64,000 nucleotides of DNA from an uncultured Clostridia bacterium. Its GTDB lineage: Bacteria; Bacillota; Clostridia; Christensenellales; Borkfalkiaceae. The notes under the pieces were generated by a model. That model saw only the letters and a program-made list of their open reading frames with translations, was not told the DNA's origin and ran no database searches. Both the position numbers and the translations under genes were made by a program. Location: contig CANRHB010000004.1 in the NCBI GenBank assembly GCA_947630325.1, forward strand, positions 1 through 64,000, given 5' to 3'. Shown here piece after piece: positions 16,438 through 26,113 of this stretch (positions are counted from its first letter, which is position 1; the number at the start of each line of letters is the position of its first letter).

Positions 16438-18240
16438 ATGAAAAAAATCACAAGAAAGACAGTTGCACTTGCCGTTGCCGCCTGCATGATGGTTCCCGCG
16501 TGCGCGGGGCTTGCGGCTTGCGGCGGCGGGAGCGCCGATAGCTTTACGATTTGGATCTCTCCCAACTCGGCACTTTGGGAAGAGTATCAGGACTTGACGC
16601 TCAACCCCGTGATCCAATATCTTGATTACAAGTTCGATATCGACCTTCAATTCCAGATCCCGATCTCGGGGAGCGAGAAGGAGCAATTCACTGTTCTCAC
16701 GACGGGCACGGACTGCCCCGACGTGATGGACCTTTCCTATTACAGCGGCTCCGTGACCGACCTCGTCGAGGACGGCGTCGCTGTCGATCTCACAGAGTAT
16801 ATCTATCCCGAGAGCGGAGAGAGCCTCTTCCCCAACTATGCGGGCTATCTCGATAAGACGCCGGACGTCAAGAGCCTCATCAGTTCGCTCGATCATAAAT
16901 TTCCTACGCTCTATACCATCGACGACGCGCTCCGCGCGCCTTGGGGCGGATATATGTACCGCAAAGATCTGGTATTCAAGTACAAGAGCGCAGATGACAA
17001 ATTCACCTTGGACGGAAAAGAGGTGAACCCCGCGACGTGGCAGAGCGAAGAGGACATCGTTTTCCCCTCTGGAGCAAAGGCGCCCGACCTCATTTCCGAC
17101 TACGATTGGCTGTTCCAAGTGTTGCAGCGCGCCGTAGACGCGGGTGAGCTCGACTATTGCACGTCTATCTTCTACCCGGGCTATCTCGAAACGGGGGATA
17201 TCGTCTCGGCGTGGGGGATCTCCGCCTCTTGGTATAAGACGGTGGAAAACGGGAAGACGGTCGTAAAATACGGCGGCATGAGCGACGAATTTAAGGAGTA
17301 CATCAAAAAGATCAAGGAGTGGTACGACAAAGGATATATCGACAAGGATTTCTCCTCGCGTACCAACGATATGTTCTTTGCCATCAATTCGGAGTCCTAT
17401 ACACGCGGCAGGACGGGGTGTTTCTACGGCACGGATAACCTTCTCGGGAATCTGCTTGCGACGGCAGGCGACGACGTCGATCAGAATATCGACATGAGGG
17501 CAGCCTATATGCCCCGCCTTTCCAAAGACATGGAGCCGACGGTGTTCTATGCCGCCACGCAGATCAACCGCAACCTCATGGTGACTTCGAGCGCGATGAA
17601 CAAAAATTACGAGAAACTCTTTGCCGCACTCGACTATCTGTACGGCGAGGAGGGGTCGCTCCTCACGCGCTTCGGTTTGAACAAAGAGCAGTATGCGGAA
17701 TTGAAAGACGCGGGCGTCACAAATTTCTGGGATGCGGAAGTCAACCTCACCCAAGACGAACTTGCGCTTGCGGGCGTTACGGAGAGCACGCAAAAACTTT
17801 CGGACATCGGCGTGTATCATCTCGACGAGGCGTCGGGAAAATACGTATATTGGAGCGACATAGAGACCGATTATGTCAAGCAGGGCTATGAGATGTGCGC
17901 TTCCGCGATGTGCTTCTGGGGGCTTGCGGGTGTAAGCAAGATGAAATATATGCACATGAGCGATGCGCGCTACGAAGCGCAGTATGAGATCTGGACCGCA
18001 TACGAGCCGACGGGCAACATCGACATGAGCTATCCCGCAAAACTCACGAGTGAAGAGAACAGCGACTATGTCATCAACTATAATTCCCTCACCGACTATA
18101 TGGCGACGGAAGTTCCCAAATTCATCAAGGGGACAAAGTCTCTCGACAGCGATTGGAAGAGCTTCTGTAATTCGCAGATCATGAAGGGTTGCAACAAGAA
18201 TCTTGCTTACCTTCAAAAAATCTTCGACGCATTGGCATAA
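16438..18240 (+). CDS. Extracellular sugar-binding lipoprotein, LplA type
   Basis: 600 residues. A signal peptide ends in LAAC (Cys28), followed by a GGGS linker, so the mature protein is lipid-anchored outside the cell. The size and the motif-poor family 1 solute-binding fold match LplA/YtcQ proteins that bind oligosaccharides of 3-6 sugars. A good AAGGAGA site precedes the ATG, and the gene lies 26 bp after the permeases. It gives the ABC system its specificity. From the downstream enzymes, the ligand is probably a plant beta-linked, pentose-containing oligosaccharide, an inference. Confidence 0.9.
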   Translation: MKKITRKTVALAVAACMMVPACAGLAACGGGSADSFTIWISPNSALWEEYQDLTLNPVIQYLDYKFDIDLQFQIPISGSEKEQFTVLTTGTDCPDVMDLSYYSGSVTDLVEDGVAVDLTEYIYPESGESLFPNYAGYLDKTPDVKSLISSLDHKFPTLYTIDDALRAPWGGYMYRKDLVFKYKSADDKFTLDGKEVNPATWQSEEDIVFPSGAKAPDLISDYDWLFQVLQRAVDAGELDYCTSIFYPGYLETGDIVSAWGISASWYKTVENGKTVVKYGGMSDEFKEYIKKIKEWYDKGYIDKDFSSRTNDMFFAINSESYTRGRTGCFYGTDNLLGNLLATAGDDVDQNIDMRAAYMPRLSKDMEPTVFYAATQINRNLMVTSSAMNKNYEKLFAALDYLYGEEGSLLTRFGLNKEQYAELKDAGVTNFWDAEVNLTQDELALAGVTESTQKLSDIGVYHLDEASGKYVYWSDIETDYVKQGYEMCASAMCFWGLAGVSKMKYMHMSDARYEAQYEIWTAYEPTGNIDMSYPAKLTSEENSDYVINYNSLTDYMATEVPKFIKGTKSLDSDWKSFCNSQIMKGCNKNLAYLQKIFDALA

Positions 18241-18250
18241 GGAGAACAAG

Positions 18251-20701
18251 ATGAGTTTTATTTTCAGCGGCACCGATCCGAAGATCTCAAAGCGCGAGAA
18301 AGAGAACAACAACGTTGCCCGCGAAATCGCGCGGGAGGGGATCGTACTTCTCAAAAACGAGGGGGTACTTCCCGTCCATAAGCAAAAGATCGCGCTCTTC
18401 GGCTTTGGCGCAAGGCACACGGTCAAAGGCGGAACGGGGTCGGGTTCGGTCAACGAACGTCACAGCGTCACCGTCGAAGAAGGGCTCGAAGCGGCAGGAT
18501 ATCTCGTCACGACAAAAAAGTGGCTGGACCGTTGCGAAAAGGACTACAACGAACGATATACCGCATGGAGACAGGCGCGGGAACAGGAGATCGTGGGCGT
18601 AACGGATATTATGCAGATCCTTGCGACCGTCGGCAAGACGCCCTTCATCTTCCCCACGGGGGTCGCCATCACCGAGGAAGATGTGAAAGAAGCGGAGACG
18701 GACATCGCCGTCTACGTCGTATCCCGTCAGGCGGGCGAAGGGAATGACCGTGCGCTTGCCGCAGGAGATTTTCTGCTCGACGAAAACGAGCGCAACAACA
18801 TCGCCTTTCTTTCGTCGCACTTTGCTCAGGTCGTTCTCGTCATCAATGCGGGAAGTCAGGTGGATATCTCCCCCGTGATCGGCAGCGTCAAAGCGATCGT
18901 CTACCTCGGTCAGGCAGGACAGGCGGGCGGAAGTGCGTTTGCGGATATTTTCAGCGGAAAGGTAAATCCTTCGGGCAAGCTTACCGCAACGTGGGTGAAA
19001 CGCTATGAAGATATTCCCTACGGCGAGAAGTACGGCTACTTGGGTGACCCCAAACGGCAAGACTATCTCGAGGATATCTACGTCGGATACCGCTACTACG
19101 ATACCTTCGGCGTGCAGCCGCTCTTTCCCTTCGGCTTCGGGCTTTCCTATACCAAGTTTCGCGTCCTCTCTTCCAAAGTGCGCGCGGAAGAGCAAGAGAT
19201 CGTCGTCTCGGGCAAGGTGGAAAATATCGGCGAACATACGGGGAAGGAGACGGTCGAGGTCTATGTATCCGTTCCCTTCGGCAAGACGGGCGCGGAGTAT
19301 CAGCGGCTTGTCGGCTACTGCAAGACCCCGCTCATCGCAAAGGGCGAGAACTGCAAGTTCGAGGTGCGGTTTGCGCTTTCCGAGCTTGCAAAATTCGACG
19401 AGGCGCGCGCGGCGTTCGTTCTCGAAGCGGGGGACTATATCCTCCGCGTGGGAAATTCTTCCCGCGATACCGAACCCGTGTGCCGTCTGACAGTCGCAAA
19501 AGAGGCGCTTTTGGAGCAATGCGAGCATATCTGCCCCGCCGGGCCTTTGAAAGTGCTTCGTCCCGAGTACCGCACCGCCGAGCCGAACGACAGCCTTCCG
19601 ACGCTTGCGATCGGAACGGGCGGCATCAAAACGGTCACGCATTCGTATGAAACGAAAGAGGTTGCCCTCACGGAGGAAGATAGGGCGCTCCTTTCTGCCA
19701 TGACCGTAAAAGAACTTGCGTCGTTTGTCGTGGGCGGCGGCTTTATGGGAGACAAGGTGGTCTCCGTGTTCGGCTCGAGCGGAACGACGACCTGTGCGCT
19801 GTATGAAAAATACGGCATTCCAAATCTTGTCATGGCGGACGGTCCTGCGGGGCTCAATCTCGCCAACAAGTATTCTGTGGACGAAAACGGCAACGCCATG
19901 GCGCTTGCGGTCCCGCCCGCGTATGACTTCGGAATTTTCGGAAGCTATCTGCGCGAGATGATCGGAAAGACCGCAACGGGGATCATACACTATCAGTATG
20001 CAACGGCGTGGCCCAGCGGCGCGATCCTCGCACAGACGTGGAACAGAGAGCTTTGCGCATTGTTCGGCAGAAGCGTTGCGAGGGAGATGGCGGAGTTCGG
20101 GGTGTCCGTGTGGCTTGCGCCGGGAATGAATATCCGGAGAAACCCGCTCTGCGGGCGCAACTTCGAGTATTATTCGGAGGACCCGCTCCTTTCGGGAACG
20201 ACGGCAAAGTATGTCGTGATCGGCGTACAGGAAAACCCCAAGTGCGCGGTCGCCGTCAAGCATTTCTGTTGCAACAACATGGAACTTTTGCGCGATCATT
20301 CATCGAGCAACCTCTCCGAGCGGGCGCTTCGGGAGATCTATCTCAAAAACTTCCGCAAGGCGCTCGAGGGGAAGCCGCTCACCGTGATGTCCTCCTATAA
20401 TCTCGTCAACGGCGTATACAGTCCCAACAATCCCGACCTTCTCATCAGAGTTTTGCGCGGGGAATGGGGCTTTGAAGGGCTTGTGATGACCGATTGGAGT
20501 GCGTGCGGCGAAGACAAAGCGGTCGCGTGGAAGGCAATCGCTTCCGAGAACGATCTCGTCATGCCGGGCTCCGAAGAGCAGGCGGCGGAAGTCGCGGCGG
20601 CGGTCGAACGGGGCGAACTTCCTTTGGATACGCTGTATCGCTGTGCGGCGCGCGTGCTCGTTCTTACGCGCAGGACGGCGGCGATCGAATTTCATCAATA
20701 A
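18251..20701 (+). CDS. GH3 beta-glycosidase with reversed domain order
   Basis: 816 residues, without signal peptide, so cytoplasmic. The (alpha/beta)6 sandwich normally found second comes first (about 12-270, EGIVLLKNEGVLPV), then a fibronectin-like domain (about 310-400), then the TIM-barrel normally found first (from about 480). The nucleophile Asp748 is in VMTDWSA, and the barrel carries the substrate-binding KH and GRNFEYYSEDP segments. Circularly permuted GH3 enzymes are known from rumen and gut Clostridia such as Ruminococcus albus. Activity may be beta-glucosidase or beta-xylosidase. It starts 10 bp after the binding protein. Confidence 0.9.
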   Translation: MSFIFSGTDPKISKREKENNNVAREIAREGIVLLKNEGVLPVHKQKIALFGFGARHTVKGGTGSGSVNERHSVTVEEGLEAAGYLVTTKKWLDRCEKDYNERYTAWRQAREQEIVGVTDIMQILATVGKTPFIFPTGVAITEEDVKEAETDIAVYVVSRQAGEGNDRALAAGDFLLDENERNNIAFLSSHFAQVVLVINAGSQVDISPVIGSVKAIVYLGQAGQAGGSAFADIFSGKVNPSGKLTATWVKRYEDIPYGEKYGYLGDPKRQDYLEDIYVGYRYYDTFGVQPLFPFGFGLSYTKFRVLSSKVRAEEQEIVVSGKVENIGEHTGKETVEVYVSVPFGKTGAEYQRLVGYCKTPLIAKGENCKFEVRFALSELAKFDEARAAFVLEAGDYILRVGNSSRDTEPVCRLTVAKEALLEQCEHICPAGPLKVLRPEYRTAEPNDSLPTLAIGTGGIKTVTHSYETKEVALTEEDRALLSAMTVKELASFVVGGGFMGDKVVSVFGSSGTTTCALYEKYGIPNLVMADGPAGLNLANKYSVDENGNAMALAVPPAYDFGIFGSYLREMIGKTATGIIHYQYATAWPSGAILAQTWNRELCALFGRSVAREMAEFGVSVWLAPGMNIRRNPLCGRNFEYYSEDPLLSGTTAKYVVIGVQENPKCAVAVKHFCCNNMELLRDHSSSNLSERALREIYLKNFRKALEGKPLTVMSSYNLVNGVYSPNNPDLLIRVLRGEWGFEGLVMTDWSACGEDKAVAWKAIASENDLVMPGSEEQAAEVAAAVERGELPLDTLYRCAARVLVLTRRTAAIEFHQ

Positions 20702-20712
20702 GGAGACCTGCT

Positions 20713-22464
20713 GTGAAAAAATACATCTGCAATCCCATCAACCTCTCCTATAAATACCAAATTTTAGTGGCAAGAATGCCCCAAGACGGGGGATATCGTG
20801 TGCTCCAGAAGAGCGTCGTGCGCGAAGCCGCCGATCCCTCCTGCGTGCTGTTCAAGGGAAGATATTATCTCTTCCCCTCCATGTCGAAAGGGTATTGGGT
20901 CTCGGGCGATCTCTCCGATTGGGAGTATGTCGCGCTGGAGGGTACGCCTTCCTACGACTATGCGCCGGACGTCTGCGTTGCGGGAGAGAAGATGTATTTT
21001 TCTGCCTCCAAAAAAGGCGAACCCTGCAAGTTCTATGTGACGGACGATCCCGCAAAGGGGTTTGAAGAGGCGGCGACCGCGTTCGAGTTTTGGGATCCCG
21101 CACTCTACTTCGAGGACGGCAGATTTTATTTCTATTGGGGGTGTACCAACACCGAACCCATCTACGGCGTTGAGCTTTGCCCTGTGGACTTTTCCAAGAA
21201 GGGAGAGAAGAAGCCTTTGATCGCGGGAAACGACAAGGAACACGGCTTCGAGCGGGTTGGGGACGACCATGTGCTTCCCCCGCTCGGAGAGGACGCGAGC
21301 GATTACGAAAAGTATATGCGGATGTTCGTCGGAACGGCGCCCTTCATCGAGGGGGCGTGGATGAACAAATTGGGCGGCAGATACTATCTGCAATATGCCG
21401 CGCCGGGGACGGAATACAACGTGTATGCGGACGGCGTGTATGAGAGCGACGCTCCGCTCGGAGAATTCAAGTATGCCCAAAACAATCCCTATTCCTATAA
21501 GCCGGGCGGCTTTATCAGGGCGGCGGGGCACGGAAGCACGATGCAGGATAAGTACGGAAATTTATGGCACTTTTCCTCCATGCAGGTGAGCGTGGGGCAC
21601 CGTTTCGAGCGGCGGCTCGGGCTCTTTCCCGCAGGAGTGGACGAGGACGGCGAACTGTTCTGCAACCAGCGGTACGGAGATTTCCCCATGGCGGTCGAGG
21701 ATAAAAAATTCGACCCGTGGAGAGAACCCGAATGCTTTCTGCTCTCCTACGGGAAGGCGATTACGGCGTCAAGCGAAGAAAAGCCCGCGGAAAGCGCCGT
21801 GGACGAGAATATCCGCACATGGTGGCGGGCAAAAAAAGAGGACAAACGCCCTTGGCTTTTGCTCGATCTCGGGGAAACCTGCTCCGTGAAAGGAGTGCAG
21901 ATCAACTTTGCCGATGAAGGGATCGAGGCGGAAATTCCCGAGGGAAGCGATGCCGCCTCCGACGACTATCAGGTGCGCTACATCGACGACAGACAGCATT
22001 TCACAAGGTGGCTGCTCGAAGGCTCCACAGACGGGACGGCATATTTCCCCGTCTGCGACAAGCGGAGCGCGGAGACCGACCTCCCGCACGACTATATCCC
22101 TTGCGACGTCCGCGCGCGTTATCTGCGGCTCACCGTGCAAGAACTTCCCTACGGGCAGCAAGCCGCCGTGTCGGGTCTGCGCGTGTTCGGATGCGGAAAC
22201 GGGAAAAAGCCCCGAAAAGCCGAGCTTACAAGGGCTGTGCGGACGGGAGATTTAGACGCCGAGCTCGAATGGTCGGGGAACGGGACGGGCTACACCGCTT
22301 TATGGGGACATTCTCCCGAAAAACTGTATCACTCCTACACGGTGTACGGAAAAACGGCGCTTGCGCTCCGTGCACTCAACAAGGGACAGAGGACGTGGGT
22401 GCGGATCGACAGCTTTAACGAAAACGGCATCACCCACGGAGACGTAAAGGAATTAGAGGAATGA
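20713..22464 (+). CDS. GH43 family glycosidase with C-terminal discoidin-like domain
   Basis: 583 residues from a GTG start after AAGGAGA, 11 bp behind the GH3 gene. A five-bladed propeller spans about 25-370. The candidate catalytic base Asp41 lies in ADPSCV, the pKa-tuning Asp128 in FWDPALYF, and the acid Glu213 in FIEGAWM. Residues about 375-510 form an F5/8 type C (discoidin) domain (AVDENIRTWWRAK, LLLDLGE), and the end looks like fibronectin III. GH43 members release arabinose or xylose from plant glycans. Absence of a signal peptide places the enzyme in the cytoplasm, acting on imported oligosaccharides. Confidence 0.87.
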   Translation: MKKYICNPINLSYKYQILVARMPQDGGYRVLQKSVVREAADPSCVLFKGRYYLFPSMSKGYWVSGDLSDWEYVALEGTPSYDYAPDVCVAGEKMYFSASKKGEPCKFYVTDDPAKGFEEAATAFEFWDPALYFEDGRFYFYWGCTNTEPIYGVELCPVDFSKKGEKKPLIAGNDKEHGFERVGDDHVLPPLGEDASDYEKYMRMFVGTAPFIEGAWMNKLGGRYYLQYAAPGTEYNVYADGVYESDAPLGEFKYAQNNPYSYKPGGFIRAAGHGSTMQDKYGNLWHFSSMQVSVGHRFERRLGLFPAGVDEDGELFCNQRYGDFPMAVEDKKFDPWREPECFLLSYGKAITASSEEKPAESAVDENIRTWWRAKKEDKRPWLLLDLGETCSVKGVQINFADEGIEAEIPEGSDAASDDYQVRYIDDRQHFTRWLLEGSTDGTAYFPVCDKRSAETDLPHDYIPCDVRARYLRLTVQELPYGQQAAVSGLRVFGCGNGKKPRKAELTRAVRTGDLDAELEWSGNGTGYTALWGHSPEKLYHSYTVYGKTALALRALNKGQRTWVRIDSFNENGITHGDVKELEE

Positions 22465-24824
22465 ACATGGACTTCAACCGAGGCTGGACATTTTATATCG
22501 AAGGTGAGAGAGAAAAAAAACAGGTGGATCTTCCGCACGACGCGATGATCGACGGCAAACGCGCAAAGGACGCTTTGAGCGGTTCGGGCGGCGCGTATTT
22601 TGAGGGCGGGATCTATCATTATTCCAAGGAGTTTGACGTTCCCGCAGAATGGGCGCAAAAACATCTCTGTTTTGAGTTCGAGGGCGTTTACCGCAAGCCG
22701 AAGATCTACATAAACGGTGCGCTCGCCTATGAATGGGCTTACGGCTATACGGGATTTTGTTTCTGTGCGGACAAATTTTTGAAGTACGGAGAAAAAAATT
22801 CCATTGAAGTCGTCGCGGATAATTCCGAAATGCCCAACAGCCGTTGGTATACGGGCGGCGGCATCTACCGCCCCGTGCGGCTGTATCTCAAAAACCAAGC
22901 CCACTTTCTTCCGGACGGAATCTGCGTTAAGACGCGCTCGGTTTCTCCCGCAGTCATCGAGCTCTCCGCCGAGCACACGTCGGGCGAGGTGCGCTTCGAA
23001 ATTTACGACGGGGACAAAAAAGTTGCCTCGCTTTGCAAAGATCGCGGCGAGGTGACGATCGAAGACGCAAAACTGTGGAGCGACGAAAGCCCGTATCTGT
23101 ATACGTTGAAAGCGACGCTGTCGGATAACGGCGAGACCCGTGACGAGGAGGAAATTTCCTTTGGGATCCGCACGGTAGAATGGAGCGCGAAGGGGTTTTT
23201 CGTCAACGGGAAGAACGTTTTGCTTCGCGGCGGGTGCGTCCACCACGACAACGGCATTCTCGGCGCGCGCTGCTATGCGGAAGCGGAGGAGCGCAAGGTG
23301 CGCATCATCAAGGAGTCGGGGTTCAACGCGATCCGTTCGTCGCACAACCCCTGTTCCAAGGCGTTTGTATCGGCGTGCGACAAGTACGGGGTCTATCTCA
23401 TCGACGAACTCTCCGACATGTGGTATATGCGCAAGAAGAAGTATGATTACGCGCTCGATTTTGAAAAATGGCACGAAAGGGACGTGATGTCCATTGTCAA
23501 AAAGGACCGCAATCACCCCTCCGTCGTCATGTATTCGATCGGTAACGAAGTCAGCGAACCCTTCGAGCAGAGGGGCGTTGAGACCGCAAAGCATCTCGTT
23601 TCCCTCTTCAAATCGCTCGACGACCGCCCCGTCACCGCAGGGATCAACCTCTTCATCATCGGGAATGCGGCAAAGGGGAAGGGACAATACAGCGAAGAAA
23701 AGGTCGAGGCGGACGCCGCCTATAAGCCGCAGAGCGAAAAGCCCACTTCGAGCACGCTCTTTAACATGATCGCAAGCCACGCGGGACCCTCCATGAACAA
23801 AATGGCGAACTCCGATCGGGTGGATAAAATTGCCTCGCCCGTTTTGGACTGTCTCGACATCGCGGGGTACAATTACGCCTCGGGACGGTACGAAATGGAG
23901 GGGAAGAAACATCCGAGCCGCGTGATCTTCGGCAGCGAGACCTTCCCGCAAGACATCTATCGGAATTGGGAAAAAGTCAAGCGCCTTCCCTATCTCATCG
24001 GCGATTTTATGTGGACGGCGATCGACTATTTGGGCGAAGTCGGCTTGGGCGGTTGGAGCTATGAACCGCAGTACGGCATGACGTTCGGCAAGCCCTATCC
24101 GTGGATCATCGCAGACAGCGGCGCGATCGACCTCATCGGGGACATCGGTGCGGAAGCGAAGTATGCCGCCGTCGTCTGGGGACTCGAACATACCCCTTAC
24201 ATCGGCGTTCGCCCCGTGCGGGAGAATGCAAAAAAACTCGTCAAGCAAGTGTGGCGGGGAACGAATGCCGTCGCAAGTTGGTCGTGGCAGGGCTGCGAGG
24301 GGAGAATGGCAGACGTCGAAGTCTATTCGGACGCGGCGTATGTCGAACTTCGCTTGAACCGAAAGAAACTTGGTGTGAAAAAAGTCAAGGAGTGCAAGGC
24401 GCTCTTCAAGACGACATATCACGCGGGCGAACTTGTCGCCGTCGCATTGGACAAAGAGAAGAGGGAAGTTTCCCGTTCCTCGCTTGTTTCGGCAAAGAAG
24501 GAATTGCAAATTTCCATTACGCCCGAACAGCCTGCGGCAAAGGTGGGGGAGATCGTCTTTCTCGACGTCAGCCTGACCGACGGCAACGGGATCGTGGAAA
24601 GCAACGCCGATACAAAACTTAAAATTGAGACGAACGGCGAGCTGTTGGCGTTCGGCTCGGCAGAGCAAAAGAGCGAAGAGAGGTATTCTTCCGACCAAAC
24701 CGTCACCCATTACGGCAGAGCGCTTGCGGCAGTCAGAGTTATAGAGGGCGGCTGGTTGACCGTCAAGGTGAGCGGAAAGAACTTGCATTCGGAAATTACG
24801 ATAGGCGAGGAGGAAACGAAATGA
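22461..24824 (+). CDS. GH2 family beta-glycosidase (beta-galactosidase-like)
   Basis: 787 residues. The GH2 jelly-roll (about 1-160, ending in WYTGGGIYRPV), Ig-like domain, TIM barrel (about 255-560) and C-terminal Ig-type domains (CBM-like/DUF4982) are all recognisable. The catalytic acid is Glu363 in SIGNEVSE and the nucleophile is Glu493 in GSET. It has no signal peptide. The ATG overlaps the GH43 stop (ATGA), indicating translational coupling. Closest group by architecture is the DUF4982 type of beta-galactosidases and related exo-enzymes; the exact sugar cannot be fixed from sequence. Confidence 0.9.
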   Translation: MNMDFNRGWTFYIEGEREKKQVDLPHDAMIDGKRAKDALSGSGGAYFEGGIYHYSKEFDVPAEWAQKHLCFEFEGVYRKPKIYINGALAYEWAYGYTGFCFCADKFLKYGEKNSIEVVADNSEMPNSRWYTGGGIYRPVRLYLKNQAHFLPDGICVKTRSVSPAVIELSAEHTSGEVRFEIYDGDKKVASLCKDRGEVTIEDAKLWSDESPYLYTLKATLSDNGETRDEEEISFGIRTVEWSAKGFFVNGKNVLLRGGCVHHDNGILGARCYAEAEERKVRIIKESGFNAIRSSHNPCSKAFVSACDKYGVYLIDELSDMWYMRKKKYDYALDFEKWHERDVMSIVKKDRNHPSVVMYSIGNEVSEPFEQRGVETAKHLVSLFKSLDDRPVTAGINLFIIGNAAKGKGQYSEEKVEADAAYKPQSEKPTSSTLFNMIASHAGPSMNKMANSDRVDKIASPVLDCLDIAGYNYASGRYEMEGKKHPSRVIFGSETFPQDIYRNWEKVKRLPYLIGDFMWTAIDYLGEVGLGGWSYEPQYGMTFGKPYPWIIADSGAIDLIGDIGAEAKYAAVVWGLEHTPYIGVRPVRENAKKLVKQVWRGTNAVASWSWQGCEGRMADVEVYSDAAYVELRLNRKKLGVKKVKECKALFKTTYHAGELVAVALDKEKREVSRSSLVSAKKELQISITPEQPAAKVGEIVFLDVSLTDGNGIVESNADTKLKIETNGELLAFGSAEQKSEERYSSDQTVTHYGRALAAVRVIEGGWLTVKVSGKNLHSEITIGEEETK

Positions 24825-26113
24825 ATTTTTCCAAAGATTTTTTGTGGGGATCGGCAAGCTCTGCGGCGCAGATCGAGGGGGCGTGGAACGAGGACGGCAA
24901 ATGTCCGAGCATTTGGGACGTTGCGGGAAAACATATCAAAAACAATGAGACGTTTGAGGTCGCCTGCGACCATTACCACCGCTACAAAGAGGACGTCGCC
25001 CTGATGAAAGAGTTGGGGCTCAAATCTTACCGCTTCTCCGTCAGTTGGTGCCGCGTCATGCCCGAAAAGGGGAAAGTCAATCAAAAGGGGTTGGACTTCT
25101 ACCGCAATCTGATCCGCGAACTCAAAGAGGCGGGGATCGAGCCTCTCGTCACCCTATACCATTGGGATACCCCCGTGTGGGTGGAAAAGGAGGGCGGTTG
25201 GAAAACGTCGAAGATCATCGACTACTACCTCGAATACGTCAAGGCGGTCGTGGAGGCGCTGTCGGGCGACGTGAAGTATTGGATGACTTTCAACGAGCCG
25301 CAGGTGTTCATCATGTGCGCCTACGTTATGGGCAGTTTTGCGCCCTTCAAGCATCGTATTTTCACCTTCAAAAAACACATTAAGAATATGTTGCTTGCAC
25401 ATGGGAAGGCGGTGCAGCTCATCCGCAGAATCGCAAAAGTCGCTCCGCAAATCGGCATTGCAATGGCGGCAACGACCTATATTCCGAGCGACGAAACAGA
25501 GGCGAATATCGAACTTGCCCGTCAAAGATCGTTTGAAAGCTCTGTGGGACAGGGCAGTAACAGTCTGTATATGGATCCCATCGTGCTCGGGAAAGCCCCC
25601 AAAATGATGAAGGGCGTCTTATCGGCAGAGGATTTGAAGATCATCTCCGCGCCCATTGATTTTGTGGGGATCAACGTGTATCAACCCTCGAACCCGATGT
25701 TCAAGGACAGCGGATATACTTGCGAAAAGAAAACGTCCATGGGTTGGGTCATCGACGGAAGATGCCTCTATTGGACAGCGCGTCACTATTACGAGCGGTA
25801 TCATCTTCCCATCATGGTCACGGAAAACGGCATGGCAAATTCCGATGCCGTGGGTGCCGACGGGAAGGTCCATGATGCCAAAAGAGCGGACTTCATTGAC
25901 GAATTTTTGACAAATCTCAAACGCGCCGCAGATGAGGGCATCCCCGTGATCGGGTATCAGTATTGGTCGATCATGGACAATATCGAGTGGTGCGCGGGAT
26001 ATACGCCCCGCTTCGGGCTCATTCACATCGACTACACCACGCAAAAACGCACGATCAAGCAATCGGGCTATCATTACGCTGAAATCATCAAAACAAACGG
26101 AGAGAAATTATGA
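24821..26113 (+). CDS. GH1 family beta-glucosidase-like enzyme
   Basis: 430 residues, a normal GH1 length. The opening FLWGSASSAAQIEGAW is the family signature. The acid/base Glu159 is in TFNEPQ and the nucleophile Glu335 in VTENG. There is no signal peptide, and no phosphate-site signature of 6-phospho-glycosidases was evident, which agrees with import by an ABC system rather than a PTS. It overlaps the GH2 gene by ATGA. Likely hydrolyses beta-glucosides or related beta-linked disaccharides in the cytoplasm. Confidence 0.92.
   Translation: MNFSKDFLWGSASSAAQIEGAWNEDGKCPSIWDVAGKHIKNNETFEVACDHYHRYKEDVALMKELGLKSYRFSVSWCRVMPEKGKVNQKGLDFYRNLIRELKEAGIEPLVTLYHWDTPVWVEKEGGWKTSKIIDYYLEYVKAVVEALSGDVKYWMTFNEPQVFIMCAYVMGSFAPFKHRIFTFKKHIKNMLLAHGKAVQLIRRIAKVAPQIGIAMAATTYIPSDETEANIELARQRSFESSVGQGSNSLYMDPIVLGKAPKMMKGVLSAEDLKIISAPIDFVGINVYQPSNPMFKDSGYTCEKKTSMGWVIDGRCLYWTARHYYERYHLPIMVTENGMANSDAVGADGKVHDAKRADFIDEFLTNLKRAADEGIPVIGYQYWSIMDNIEWCAGYTPRFGLIHIDYTTQKRTIKQSGYHYAEIIKTNGEKL

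Noticed and set aside
16252..24857. Very long minus-strand frames opposite the glycan operon (16252-18453, 18287-20299, 22335-24857).
   Set aside because: They mirror the codon bias of well-recognised genes on the plus strand, match no family, and have no start signals.
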